The position numbers and the translations under genes were made by a program. Below, piece after piece: positions 1 through 10,013 of a DNA stretch of 64,000 nt; position 1 is the stretch's first letter, and the number at the start of each line of letters is the position of its first letter. The stretch covers positions 108,378,711 to 108,442,710 of the forward strand of contig CM041295.1 of assembly GCA_023052935.1 (NCBI GenBank), in the 5' to 3' direction. The stretch comes from Piezodorus guildinii. Lineage: Eukaryota > Arthropoda > Insecta > Hemiptera > Pentatomidae. A model generated the notes under the pieces. It saw only the letters and a program-made list of their open reading frames with translations, had not been told where the DNA came from and did no database searches.

Positions 1-834
1 TATTATACATATAATAGAGCCACGAAAAAAAATAAGCTCTGATAGTAGATCTCACATATTAGATACGAATGTAGCGATCGAGAACAGGGCAAGAAAAGTC
101 AGGAAGAAAAATAAAACATTTATGCGGGATTGTTTAATATAAAATAAATATTATTATCGAAATCAAATGTAGTTATTTCTTTCAAATTTAATTTTATTCA
201 AGTCCTAAACAGGATTTTTAAAAGGAAGGTAAGTGAGCTGGTGCTGACTTTATTATTAATAATACTGCCCAAAAACGCAGAATAAAATATATTAGTCATA
301 AAAGAGTAAGATCTTCCTTGTGAGTCGGTTGAAATATAAAAACCTAGCTTTCTGGCTTCCTTTCATAATGAGCGGTATTTTATTTCAGAATTCAGTAAGA
401 AGACATGAATATATTAACGTGTGGTATGTATTAAAACGCCTTATGGTGAATTAAATTTTATCTTTAATCAAATACTTATTCTTCCAAAGTTACTTTTCAA
501 CGATAAAATGTTCCAAAGGCGTTTTTTTTATCAAGTTATCAATAGTAATAAACTATCCGACCCGTGAAGTAACTAGCTTTTAATGGGATCATTATCTTAA
601 GAGCGGATAATTCAACAAGTTTATGAAGTATATTTAATTATATAGACAGCGAAATAAAAGTCTGACCCGACACTTAATTACTCCAAGTTACTCCTGATTA
701 AAACATTATAAACTTTTAACGAGTAAATTTTTTTCGTGTTTTTATGATCGAAAACAACTTTTATTATACTCCATAAAAAAAAGACTCAAAGTTTTAATTT
801 TATAAATGAATATTTTTAACAGCAATATTAATAG
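1..834. other. AT-rich sequence, no gene seen
   Basis: No open frame of note, tRNA-like element or terminal repeat was recognised. The sequence is AT-rich with short homopolymer runs and leads into a decayed LINE fragment. Confidence 0.5.
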
Positions 835-1690
835 TTGCTATCCGTCCTTTTTTTTCACAGTCTGCTTTTTGTTCCTCAAGGAAGTATCATAGTAGCCATT
901 CTTTACACATTCTATACAGAGGATCTTAACAGCATTCTTTATATGTTTGCGGGTGATAGTTGTGTATTCTCAGTCAATAACGATCCAGTCATTGCATCCC
1001 AGACTCACATAAGAGACTTTGAATTAGAGGATACAAATATCCCACCGAATAACCTTTTCACTTCATCGGAAACTTATGAATTTCTGCCTTCTGTGGCTCT
1101 GTTGAACAGATTCGATACCAAGACCTCCAAAATGAAAACGTCTAACTTGGAATCCTTATACAAGACTAAACCTACAAAATACTTTCCGACGTTTTCGTCT
1201 ACTTCAACACCTAGACAGACGCTCAAACATATCATTTAAGAACAAAAGGCCCATACACATGACTATCTTAAGGCCAATCTGGACTTACGGAGTGAGCTTA
1301 GGGCTCTAATAAATCTTACCGTATCTGATAATTACAGCCTAAAATCCTCAACGCTCCTTACTTTGTCACGAATAAAATTATCCATAAAAGCCTTAATGTT
1401 GCACGGGTTGTTGATTTGGCTCGAACCAAGTACAATTCCTTTCATGTTTATCCCCATTCCCACTTTTTCCCACTACTTTAAATCCTTGCTTCCTCCTTAA
1501 TTCCTGATAATCCTCCAAAGCACCTGAAAAGAAGCTGCCCCCCAGATCTTTTGGTTTAGAATACTTATTGGAGTGCTGCCAATGTGTAGTTTCTGAACAT
1601 ATGTAGCATACCTTTTTATAGTTATACTCACATTTAGTCGATGTATTTGTTCGTACATTTGTAAATTTCAACAAATATATACTTAAAAAA
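835..1690 (+). pseudogene. Decayed 3' part of a Jockey-type LINE (family C)
   Basis: The frame 835-1239 contains an RT fragment with VPQGS (domain 4) and, a few residues on, a decayed FADD-type box (MFAGDSCVFSVNNDP), recalling the ATYADDT block of intact Jockey ORF2. After frame breaks, 1255-1500 still shows pieces of the C-terminal region (PIWTYG, then NAPYFVTNK-like residues) and ends in a TTCAACAAATATA/poly-A-like tail near 1685. At least three more fragments of the same family lie at about 9160-9735, 56155-56583 and 57377-57790. Several frameshifts and stops show it is dead. The exact 5' boundary is unclear. Confidence 0.7.
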
Positions 1691-1934
1691 TATATATAAT
1701 TACGATTAATTAAAGTAGAAAAAATAATAATAAATTAATAAAATATAACCTAAATTAGACCTGTTGAATTGATATTTTAAAATGGCTTCATCGACTGTGT
1801 GCTTTATAAAAGCGAGATAGGTCGCTGCACACCCTTGCTAAAATTACTCCCCTCAGAGCTGACCCCTTTGAGCCACATTTTATCTAACTAAGAAAACGAT
1901 ACATTACAAGGAAATTATTATAAGAATAAAAAAA

Positions 1935-2690
1935 ATCTGCTGCGCGCAACATACGACTTTTACTAACCTTCGTTATTAAAATAAATTTCAGAATTTTTAA
2001 ATACATTTAGAGATGAAAATAAATCTTTAAATAATTAATTAAATCGAATTTCAATAGAAACACGTGTTATAATTAATAATCTATTATATTATAATCTACA
2101 ACAATCAGTTTGTTTTATTGCCTTTTTTATCACTCTCCGTTAACTTTTACAATAATATGTATAAGATATTTTTTTTTTAATCTTTAGCATTCCATCGGTA
2201 TATTATGCATGTATGTTACTGTTTTTTCAAAAACAAAAATTTGCAAAAAAAAAAAATATTTTTGCAGTTTTCTCATTTAGTTGAATATCGAATTCGTTCA
2301 ACTTATATATTTACCTGTTTTTTGCAATGCTAATCAGACGATATGGTTAATTTTTTCAAATCTACAAAATTAAAGGTACTTTAGAGGATTTTTTTTTTAT
2401 ATTGGTATTTAAGCCCTGTCAGACTATTTCAATAAGAATGAAACCTGCATGTTAATAAAGCCCATTAAATTTTACATCGATATAGCGAGTTTAATCAAAA
2501 TCGTTGAAGCCGTTTTTGAGAAATTCGTAACAAGGTGCAAAATGCATGGTATAAATTGGCTCATCTGATTAGCCTGTTTCGTAAGCCTTATCGTTTATGA
2601 TGTGCACTTACCACACCTACGGTGACTTATCCGCAGAAATTTTCACGATCGAAGTCAAAGTAAAATAATTTTTTGTTATTTCTCAAGTAA
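1935..2690 (-). repeat. Repeat R, copy 1 (reverse orientation)
   Basis: This stretch matches, in reverse, the repeat seen best at 59622-60310. Shared blocks include GCGCGCAACATACGACTTTTACT at the right-end side, the CACTCTCCGTTAACTT block, the AAGCCCTGTCAGACTATTTC block and the ATGCATGGTATAAA block. No coding frame was found. It probably belongs to a non-autonomous element family. Confidence 0.75.
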
Positions 2691-3399
2691 AAAAACAAAA
2701 AAAAAACTTGATTTTAATCCAAAAGGCCATTGCCCTCGTGAATTATTAGATCCTTGATAAATCCTTAGTGTCCCATTCATCCTAATATTTCGTTTTTATA
2801 TCCTCCATGAAACCATCTTAAACTAAACCAGTATATTTATATTTTTCTTATAATTATAATATATTTTTCTCTTGAACAAATACTATAATTTGTCATCAGA
2901 AAACAAATCATTCTTCATTTATTTATTTATTTTTTTTTTATTTCCTTATCCGCCTCTACCCCTGAGGGTCATTGGCGTTATCGAAATAATTATATTCTAT
3001 GGTAGAATCCTATCATTTTCGTGAATTCTATTAATTTGTTAATACTTTCTTCCTCATCTTTAAGTATTTCTTTCATGTCTTTCTTTATTATATTGTCTTC
3101 ATTTATTATACTGAAAAAATTATAATATGTTGTAGGCTTAAAAATAATCAAACTTTGTTATCTATTTATAATCGTATATACATGATAATTAGCTGTCTCT
3201 ACTGACCTGAGAAATTACACATATTCATAGTTTAAATAAATACTACTTAAATCATAATTGATCAATAATTTTTTTTCAGTTGTCATTGTCATCTATTGTG
3301 TTGTAAAATTAGTTCGCAGCGTTATTTAATATTTCAATTTAATCCTCCTTGTGTTCATAAAAATCATGTTTACCGATCAATAGTGTTTACATATTCTAA
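2691..3399. other. AT-rich sequence, no gene seen
   Basis: Nothing recognisable beyond T-rich runs. The short piece CCTCTACCCCTGAGGGTCATTGG near 2950 is locally GC-richer but could not be assigned. Confidence 0.4.
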
Positions 3400-3790
3400 A
3401 GAGGGGTAGTTTAGGTGCTTTTATGCATCAGTTTCAACTGAGATTTCTTATCTTAAGTGTTATTTGGCCTCCTCAAAATATTGTAGAAGAGAAAAAAATT
3501 CATTTTCGTCATTTAACGATTTTTTATTTCTGAAAAGAAAAATCCGCTGCAGAGACGGTCAACAAAATTAGTATTGGTTTGCTCGGTTCAGAACCAGATA
3601 TTTTTACTTGGAAGAAACAAAGCCTTCAGCTGTTCATGATGACTAAATTCAAGCATAATTGATCAATACTTTTTATTAAATAAACAAACCATCGAATAGA
3701 TTTATTTACAATAATCTTAAGTTTTTATTAACACCACAAGTAAAAAACACTACGAAATTATTTTACAACCCAATATTAATTTTTAAACCT
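3400..3790 (+). repeat. Repeat Q, copy 1
   Basis: Shares AAAATCCGCTGCAGAGACGG, TTTGCTCGGTTCAGA and the terminal ACAACCCAATATTA blocks with 43380-43760, and in the opposite orientation with 29200-29480 and 60380-61150. Non-coding; family not identified. Confidence 0.6.
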
Positions 3791-4109
3791 CATCTTTTGA
3801 AATGTTTGTAAATAGTGATTTTATGTCTAAACTGATGATGATAATATTTTATTAGGTAAGTAAAAATTATTTGAAAGTTTTTTTTTTTTCCTTATAAGTA
3901 TTATCGTTACTAGGCCTGTGAATAAATAAACATTCTGTCAATTTTATTAAGCTGAAATAATATATACATTATTCTTGGATTACTAGAGCCATTAATTAAA
4001 AATATTACTAGTTTACCCTTATTTATATCTAGGTTTAGTTAACGTTCTAGTAGGCGCGCCCAAATCTATTGAACCAGTAAGCTTGGTGTACAATGTGCGC
4101 CATTCATTC

Positions 4110-4330
4110 AAGGTTAGCTAGGGGGTCATTAGAGTGATCAACCGCCTGGTTGTCTTCATTCAAGTGTATTTTACAGAGGCTCGATGGATCCCAGGAGGGT
4201 CCCCCGAATACGGGTTCGATTCACGGCCGATAAAATACAATAAATAACAGTTGCCGCATCCAGATTCGAAACCTAATTGAACGGATCCGTCGAGACTCGA
4301 AGATTCGTAGCCCCTAGCTACCGTTTAATA
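4110..4330 (+). repeat. GC-richer foldback with a tRNA-like box pair
   Basis: TAGCTAGGGG near 4117 is matched by its reverse complement CCCCTAGCTA near 4310, giving 10-bp arms about 190 bp apart. Between them lie a box-A-like GGCTCGATGG (about 4179) and a box-B-like GGTTCGATTCA (4212-4222), spaced as in a tRNA-derived SINE. Only one copy was noticed, so calling it a SINE is inference. Confidence 0.3.
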
Positions 4331-4654
4331 ATAAAATGCATATGGACAGGATTGTAGTATGTAGTTAATTTTTTGTTTAACTATATAATTGGGAAACTAG
4401 TTTTCAAAAAGTACTATAGGACATTTTATAATAAATTTTATATTTTCACAAATTGGTTGAGGGTCAATCCATTTGAAAACGTCCGATTTTCATTAAATTT
4501 GCCACTAGGCAATTTTGATTTTCGTGATTTTTTGACCAGTTATTCTTTGTCCTTTCGTGAATATAAAACATAAATAAAACAAAATCACGAAAAATCACCA
4601 AGGGCCCTGCCAGAGTGGCCCTCATCTCATCAACCGAATATAAGACAAAACAAA

Positions 4655-5255
4655 TTAATAACACTGGAACCAGTTGAGTCTCAGAAACTAAATTGTATCC
4701 TGTAGTACTTATCGTATTGAGTTTCATTATTTTCCACTTAGTCCTTTCTGAGATATTTAACTATAAATATAACTGAGCTGGAAAATAATCCTTTGAAAAT
4801 TTTAATTGAAAAAAAAAAAAAAAGCTTATACGGTCAAATATCTAAAACAAGTAGTGCAATAATAAGGGAAAATAATAAAGCATCAGTTCTAACCTCCCTC
4901 GTCATAGCCCGCCAAAGGTTTCAGTTGATGTAATTTTTAGTGATTTTTTTAAACCATTTTCTTGGCTACTTAGGTAATGTGTTGTAAGGACTAAAATTAT
5001 ATAAAATATTCCCATCGACATCATTCTAGTTTTTGTTTGGTTCTTAAATATGCAATATTACCAGAGTTAATATTTTTTAAGGAAAGCGTTATTTTAACAT
5101 TTAAGAGAATTTTATAACTCCGGAACCAGCTTAGTCTCATAGACTAAATTTATATCACATAAAAAATCGTATAGATAGGTAATCTATATTAGTTTCATGA
5201 TTGTTCACGCAGTCCCTTTTGTGATGATATTTCCAAGTAAAATTTAAAAATTAAA
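4655..5255. repeat. Diverged direct duplication
   Basis: The segment from about 4665 (CTGGAACCAGTTGAGTCTCA, then ACTAAATT and GTTTCATTATT) recurs in diverged form from about 5115 (CCGGAACCAGCTTAGTCTCA, then ACTAAATT and GTTTCATGATT). The two copies are about 450 bp apart. No gene was found. Confidence 0.5.
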
Positions 5256-5319
5256 AATTTGTATGTGAAACGCAATCATTTCCAAAACATATTATATATG
5301 TCGTTCTAGTCCTACAGCA

Positions 5320-5600
5320 ACCGCCTTAAGAAGCAGTAGAGAGCCGAAATATCTGGAATGCGGATGATGCCGTATTGGCGTGTAGGATGTTAGCATAAGA
5401 ACAATAAAGACGAGCCGTTGTTGCGAAGGTAGCGTGCCGGCCTGCATCCCCTAACTGTTCCCTTGTTATTTTTCTTCTCTACCGGATTCTTTCCAGCCGT
5501 TATTGCCTTGGTCTACTTAGTCAGTGCTCACCCGACTAGAATACTAGTCGGCCTCTCACATGAATAAGTGATATATATTTTGCCCTGTTTTAAACATGAC
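5320..5600. other. GC-richer unassigned block with perfect hairpin
   Basis: A locally GC-richer block of unknown origin. It contains an 8-bp perfect hairpin (CCGACTAG, loop AATA, CTAGTCGG) at 5532-5551. No coding frame or repeat partner was found in the window. Confidence 0.35.
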
Positions 5601-5649
5601 CTATGGCTTTCTATAAAGCGATTGGAAAAATATTTGTTGTATTTTTTTC

Positions 5650-5651
<2 letters not shown>

Positions 5652-5715
<64 letters not shown>

Positions 5716-5716
5716 C
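5652..5716. repeat. (TA)n microsatellite
   Basis: Near-continuous TA dinucleotides with one phase slip. The open frame across it (Ile/Tyr repeats) is an artefact of the repeat. Confidence 0.95.
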
Positions 5717-5849
5717 ATAATAACAAGAATAAAAAGGAATTCGGAGATATATAGGTCAATAAAAAACGCTGGTGCTCTCAACACACGTCTAACACGTACC
5801 TAGATAAAATATAATTTTTATTTATAATAATATGCAATGGTAATTGACC

Positions 5850-5875
5850 AGGGGAGCCGGTGGCTGAGTGGCTAA
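5850..5875 (+). mobile_element. SINE-B, 5' head fragment
   Basis: GGGGAGCCGGTGGCTGAGTG matches the 5' tRNA-like head (acceptor and box A) of the SINE-B copy at 35114-35418. The fragment stops after about 26 bp, close to the start of the Jockey fragment that follows. Confidence 0.6.
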
Positions 5876-5894
5876 CAACAAAATAAATAATAAT

Positions 5895-6390
5895 AATTTT
5901 TAATCCTTCCAATCCAAAGTCCTCCGAACAATAGCTCCTTATTATGTCTCCAACCATACCTTACACCGCGACCTAAATATTCTATTTATTTTAGACCTTA
6001 TACCATCAAAATTCTCTAAATTCCATCAGAACCTTATCCATCACCCTAATCTGCTATCTCAATCCTTATCCAGCTCCACACATCCCTACCGCCCCCCTAA
6101 CAGGTTGAAACGGCAGTGGACTCGAAACCTCTTGTAACATGTATGTTAGAGTTTTAGCATTGGTTAGATTCTCCACTCACGTGCTGTATGCTTGAGAATT
6201 GTATATAGGTATGAGTGACTTTTGTATATATTCTTATTGATTCTGTTTTGTATATATGTATATTGTATTATTATTATATAAATTTATTGTTTTGTACATA
6301 TCGTGTGAATGTTGTACTGTATCACTATTAAAAATGTCCTAAATTGGACTGATTGTAATATTACTCTGTAAAATTGTTTCTGAGAAATTA
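5895..6390 (+). pseudogene. 3' end of Jockey family J1 (5'-truncated copy)
   Basis: Near-identical to 27620-28110 of the J1 element. The protein remnant reads VLRTIAPYYVSNHTLHRDL-like, then RLKRQW close to the stop. It is followed by the same 3' UTR (TCACGTGCTGTATG, TGTATATAGGTATGAGTGAC, TAAATTGGAC). A short deletion removes two codons before APYYVS relative to J1. It lacks all RT motifs, so it is a dead 5'-truncated insertion. Its high similarity to J1 suggests recent activity of the family. Confidence 0.9.
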
Positions 6391-6391
6391 T

Positions 6392-6445
6392 TTTTTTTTT
6401 TTTAATATTTTTATTGAAATTTACAACTGTATATGAGAAAAAATA
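6392..6445 (-). mobile_element. 3' tail of a Jockey family C copy
   Basis: Read on the minus strand, ATACAGTTGTAAATTTCAAT followed by AATAAAAATATT and a poly-A run matches the 3' ends at about 56540 and 57380. Only the tail is recognisable here. Confidence 0.45.
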
Positions 6446-6468
6446 AATTTAAATTACACCCTAAACTA

Positions 6469-6690
6469 TTAACAGGAAGGATTTGTTGTAAACTGTTTTA
6501 CAATGAGCGTCTGTTTTGGATTTTCTCTCACATCCCATTCATTTAAACTGATCACAAGCAATACAAAACTGTTTTTCCCATCAGATCTAAGCTCGGGGTA
6601 ACCAGATATCCATGTTTCAATTTTCGACGAGACACTCGTTCCTACTTTCGGCCGTTCGCCACAAATATAATGTTTTGAGAGTATTGCCAA
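6469..6690 (-). pseudogene. Possible hAT/CGGBP1-type zinc-finger remnant
   Basis: The minus frame contains SSKIETWISGYPELRSDGK, which resembles the N-terminal segment of CGGBP1-like and some hAT-derived zinc-finger proteins (a W-phi-x-x-P phi-x-S-D-G pattern). In the next frame the reading continues as FCIACDQF and, after a stop, an HCKTV-like piece. These would supply the Cys-x2-Cys and His expected for such a finger. That requires one frameshift and one stop, so the copy is broken. The family assignment rests on a short pattern and could be wrong. Confidence 0.35.
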
Positions 6691-6844
6691 AGCATTGGGT
6701 CTTTACTTGCCACATACACAGACTTTTTGCTGATGTGGCCTTTTGGAATCCGGGGATCCTAGGTGTGTGTTACCGTTGAAATCTCGGATGCAAATATTTT
6801 CCCAACCACAAAACATTCCCTTACTATATATTATTTAAAAAATC

Positions 6845-7075
6845 CTCTAGAGGTACAGACTAAAACCCATGAAGGGTCTAAGGTTAGAGATTAATAATGT
6901 TTCCAAGCAATTGAAGGTGATCACGCTCAGCGGCCAGATTTTTTCCCGAACTTTGGACCTCTCTACCCCAGGGTCGTCCCACGACTAAAATAATTATACT
7001 GCCACAGCCGGGATTCGAACCCGGATACGAAGGACATTAATTTAATGCTCTATCTATTAGACCATTCCGCTCCCA
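6845..7075 (-). mobile_element. SINE-A, copy 1 (tRNA-derived)
   Basis: On the minus strand it starts GGGAGCGGAATGGTCTAATA (box-A region), has a perfect box B GGTTCGAATCC, then a body with GACCCTGGGGTAGAGAG. It ends after CCTCTAGAGGAT in a T-rich tail. The second copy at 36526-36680 shares the head, the GACCC(T)A body and the CCTCTAGA 3' block. An extra ~60 bp in the body here (about 6890-6950) is absent from the other copy. Confidence 0.75.
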
Positions 7076-7079
7076 TCAT

Positions 7080-7700
7080 AAATAGATAACTGAAAGTAAA
7101 AATACATAAAAAATTATTATTGGCAATAGTAGTATGTATAAAACAATGTTTTGAGACAAATTATACTAAAAATTGTCAGTACATTATACTTTTTAATTTT
7201 TAAAGACAATTGGGAATTGAATTAGACAACACTTGAGGATTTGTAGAGTGGGACCAGGCTAAGATGTGAGAGTAGGGTTGATGAATCAATGAGGGAAAGA
7301 GCCGATGACTGTTTGCTTTACACTCGGCTGCCAAGTCCCTACTTAGCCCTAGCGAGTAAATACTTCTTTATAAGCCCCTGCCAGGGCCTAAAACTTGGGC
7401 TCTTCCCCTTTCCAAAGCTCCCTTTTTGAGGAATTTTTAACAATGTTTACCTTCTCTTAATTATTTATAAAAAGTAACATTAATTTATCACTTACAAAAA
7501 AATGGGAAAAAATCAATTTTGTTATCATTTATAATAATTACTACTTCTGTAACTCCTTGAAATCTACAGAAAAGATTACTTATAAAGTACTGTAAATAAA
7601 ATTATCACTTGACTCGTGTTTAGTTGTTAAACAGATGACTACTTTAATACTTACTAAACATAAGGCCAATCTGGACTTAAGGAGTCGAGCTTCTTGGGAC
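7080..7700. other. No gene seen
   Basis: AT-rich with a GC-richer patch at 7250-7440 (GAGCCGATGACTG, CCCTGCCAGGGCC). No frame, tRNA-like box or repeat partner could be assigned. Confidence 0.4.
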
Positions 7701-8060
7701 CTCTAAACTCAAAATTCGATAAACATATTTTAATCAAAATCATTAAAGCCGTTTTTGAGAAAATCGTATAAAGATGCTAAATGTATGGTATAAAGTGGCT
7801 CTTCTGGTTAGTTCATTTTGATGAAAAAGTTGCTGTAACATCTCGGGCGTATAGTTGTCTTGAATATAAAATTTCAGTTTCATATGACTTTTGGTTTTCT
7901 CAATAGACTTAGCACACACGGACACGGACACGGGCACACACAGGCACAGACCTTTTTGTGGGACTTGGTCATGTGGACTCAGGGGACCCTAAAACGTTTA
8001 TTTACGATGAAAACTCGAATATACGATCACAATACTTTCCCTTACTTTAGTTGTAATGCG
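7700..8060 (-). repeat. Repeat R, copy 2 (reverse, partial)
   Basis: Contains the R blocks AAAAAGTTGCTGTAACATC, TAGTTGTCTTGAATAT, GGACTTGGTCATGTGGACTC and CAATACTTTCCCTTACT. The internal TG-rich tract is represented by CACACGGACACGGACACGGG. Non-coding. Confidence 0.75.
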
Positions 8061-8128
8061 AAGTCGTAGTAATGCTAACACATATATATATAAACGACTT
8101 AAGCCTTATATGTCGTTTCATAATAGTC

Positions 8129-8700
8129 CTAACTGCCCCTAGCCTCCATAGCTTGATACAGCTCTTCCATCCATCTCCTTTCCGGCCTACCTCTCTTCCT
8201 CCTTCCATATGGTACATGGCGGAGAATTCTATTCGGCCATCGGTTGTTCGGTATCCTCATAGCATGTCCGTACCAGCTCAGCTTTTTTGTCCCAATGGAA
8301 TGAAGGATATTTAGGGGTTCTTCGACCTTTTCTCTGATTATATGATTTAGGACGTATTGTAATCTAGACATCCCACAGCTACGTCTCCAGAAATCCATTT
8401 CCATTGAGTCAAGCTTTCTTGCTGAGCCAGCAGAAATAGTCCATGTTTCTGTGGCATATAGTGTTGTGCTTTCGAATGCATGGAAGAACCTTTTTTTCGT
8501 GCTGAGCTGTACATTCTTACTCCAGAGAACGGAAATTAGAGTTCGTATTACCTTTCTCCCTCTGATGACTTTCTCATCGATATTTTTTTTGCTGTTGTTG
8601 TCCTTTGAGAGCCACCTCCCTAAATATTTGAATTGTTCTGTTGGCATCCCAATCTCCAACTTTTAGATCTGCGTTTCCAGTTATGTTAATTGCCAAATAA
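8129..8700 (-). pseudogene. C-terminal remnant of an RTE-like LINE
   Basis: The 176-residue minus frame reads FKYLGRWLSKDNN near its start, LYATETWTISAG in the middle, DFWRRSCGMSRLQYV, and GRRKRGRPERRWMEELYQAM at the end. This order (YLG, YG/ATETW, W-R-R, G-H-x-x-R, RKRGRP-x-x-W) is typical of the region after the RT domain in the endonuclease-reverse-transcriptase proteins of insect RTE-type or related LINEs. No RT catalytic box is present, so it is a 5'-truncated remnant. Clade placement is uncertain; a related decayed copy lies at 44230-44880. Confidence 0.7.
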
Positions 8701-8799
8701 CCCTTACTATATATCTCATATGTACGGGTATGTAAGTGAAAGTAGAAAATACCTATTTCATGAAACAAAGACAAAGATAAATATTCTATAAGAGATCGA

Positions 8800-9150
8800 A
8801 TTTTATATTTTTAATTTAACAAAACAAAACTTTATGGCCTTAACAACCAAAATAAAAATAAAATCGTGATTAAAACATTATGCTACTTATTTGGTGTGTG
8901 GACCATTACTGTTTAAGGAATCCAGAGTTCTACATCAGTAAATCCTATTCATTTTTTTAATTCTGCATATTTAGAGTATATATTCTATTTTATGATCCCT
9001 ACTGTGTGTGAAGGCAAATGGTCGTGAATATTTATCTTATATTTCAAAGTAGAGAAGAATTCGGAAGAAGCTATTAGAAATAAATTGCTTAAAAATAGCA
9101 CAATTTGAAAATTTTAACTTAAATGAATCCAAGTTAATTTTTTTTAAAAT
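8800..9150. other. AT-rich sequence, no gene seen
   Basis: No supported feature. Confidence 0.4.
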
Positions 9151-9159
9151 CTTAAATGA

Positions 9160-9735
9160 ATCCAATCCACCTTGACAAACGCCTTACTTGGAACCTTCAT
9201 TACAAGACTGAAACGACAAGAAACTGCTCGACTTTTTCGGCTATTCCAACACTTACTAGACCAACGTTCTAATATTCCACTTAACTACTAAAGGCTCATC
9301 TTCATGACTATCATACGACCTATATGGACTTACGGAGTAGATCTTTGGGGCTCTACTAAACCATCCAATTCTTCCCGTATCCAATCCTCAATGCTCCTTA
9401 CTTTGTAACTAATAAGCTGATCCATAAAGACCCTAATATTCCGTATGTTGCTGATTTGGCCCGATCTAGATACCATTCCTTTTCATGACAAATTCCATTC
9501 CCACTCTAGTCCTCTAGTTTCAATCAATTCTTCCTCTTCAATTCCTGACAACCCTCCGAGATGCCTGAAAAGGAGATGGCCCCAAGACCTTCTAGTTTAG
9601 AATATTTTTAGAGTGCTTCCATTGGGAAGCTTCTCTACATGTGTTTCATGCCTTTTTATATTTCACTCAAATTTACTTGTTGTATTCCATTATACAGGTG
9701 TAAATTCCAATAAATAAATATTTAAAAAAATATAT
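9160..9735 (+). pseudogene. Jockey family C, 3' fragment
   Basis: Starts near a LDKRLTWN-like block, runs through a degraded WTYG and NAPYFVTNKLIHKD region, and ends with PRPSSL and a stop. The 3' UTR finishes in TCCAATAAATAAATA and an A-rich tail at about 9733. Multiple stops and frameshifts. It matches the copies at 835-1690 and 56155-56583. Confidence 0.75.
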
Positions 9736-10013
9736 ACAAATTAATCCAAATATGAAAATCATAAACTGATAGTTATTGATATTTTTAATAAAGAATAAAT
9801 TATTGCATGGATAGGATGAAATATATTAGAGTGATATAGTAAGGTATATCCCCTGTTGTTGTAGGAGAACCCGATATTAAAGAATGTGTATGGCGGCCAC
9901 TTAGTTGACTCCGCTATGAAAAACTGAATGACCCACATCAGGGGGTTCTTAATGGCTTCCCTATTATAGAAGGAAAAATAACATAGAAAACATACACAAA
10001 TATATATATATAT
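9736..10013. other. No gene seen
   Basis: AT-rich. AGAACCCGATA with GGCGGCCA (9868-9900) is shared in diverged form with 18760-18850, so a minor unnamed repeat is likely. A short (AT)n tract at about 9999-10014 abuts the LINE that follows. Confidence 0.4.

Noticed and set aside
4464..4727. 87-residue minus frame overlapping a 66-residue plus frame
   Set aside because: No family resemblance, and the region overlaps a diverged non-coding direct duplication.
5603..5803. Protein frames across (TA)n and (CA)n tracts, e.g. also 15488-15682 and 44780-45130
   Set aside because: They are Ile/Tyr and Thr/His or Val/Cys dipeptide runs produced by microsatellites.
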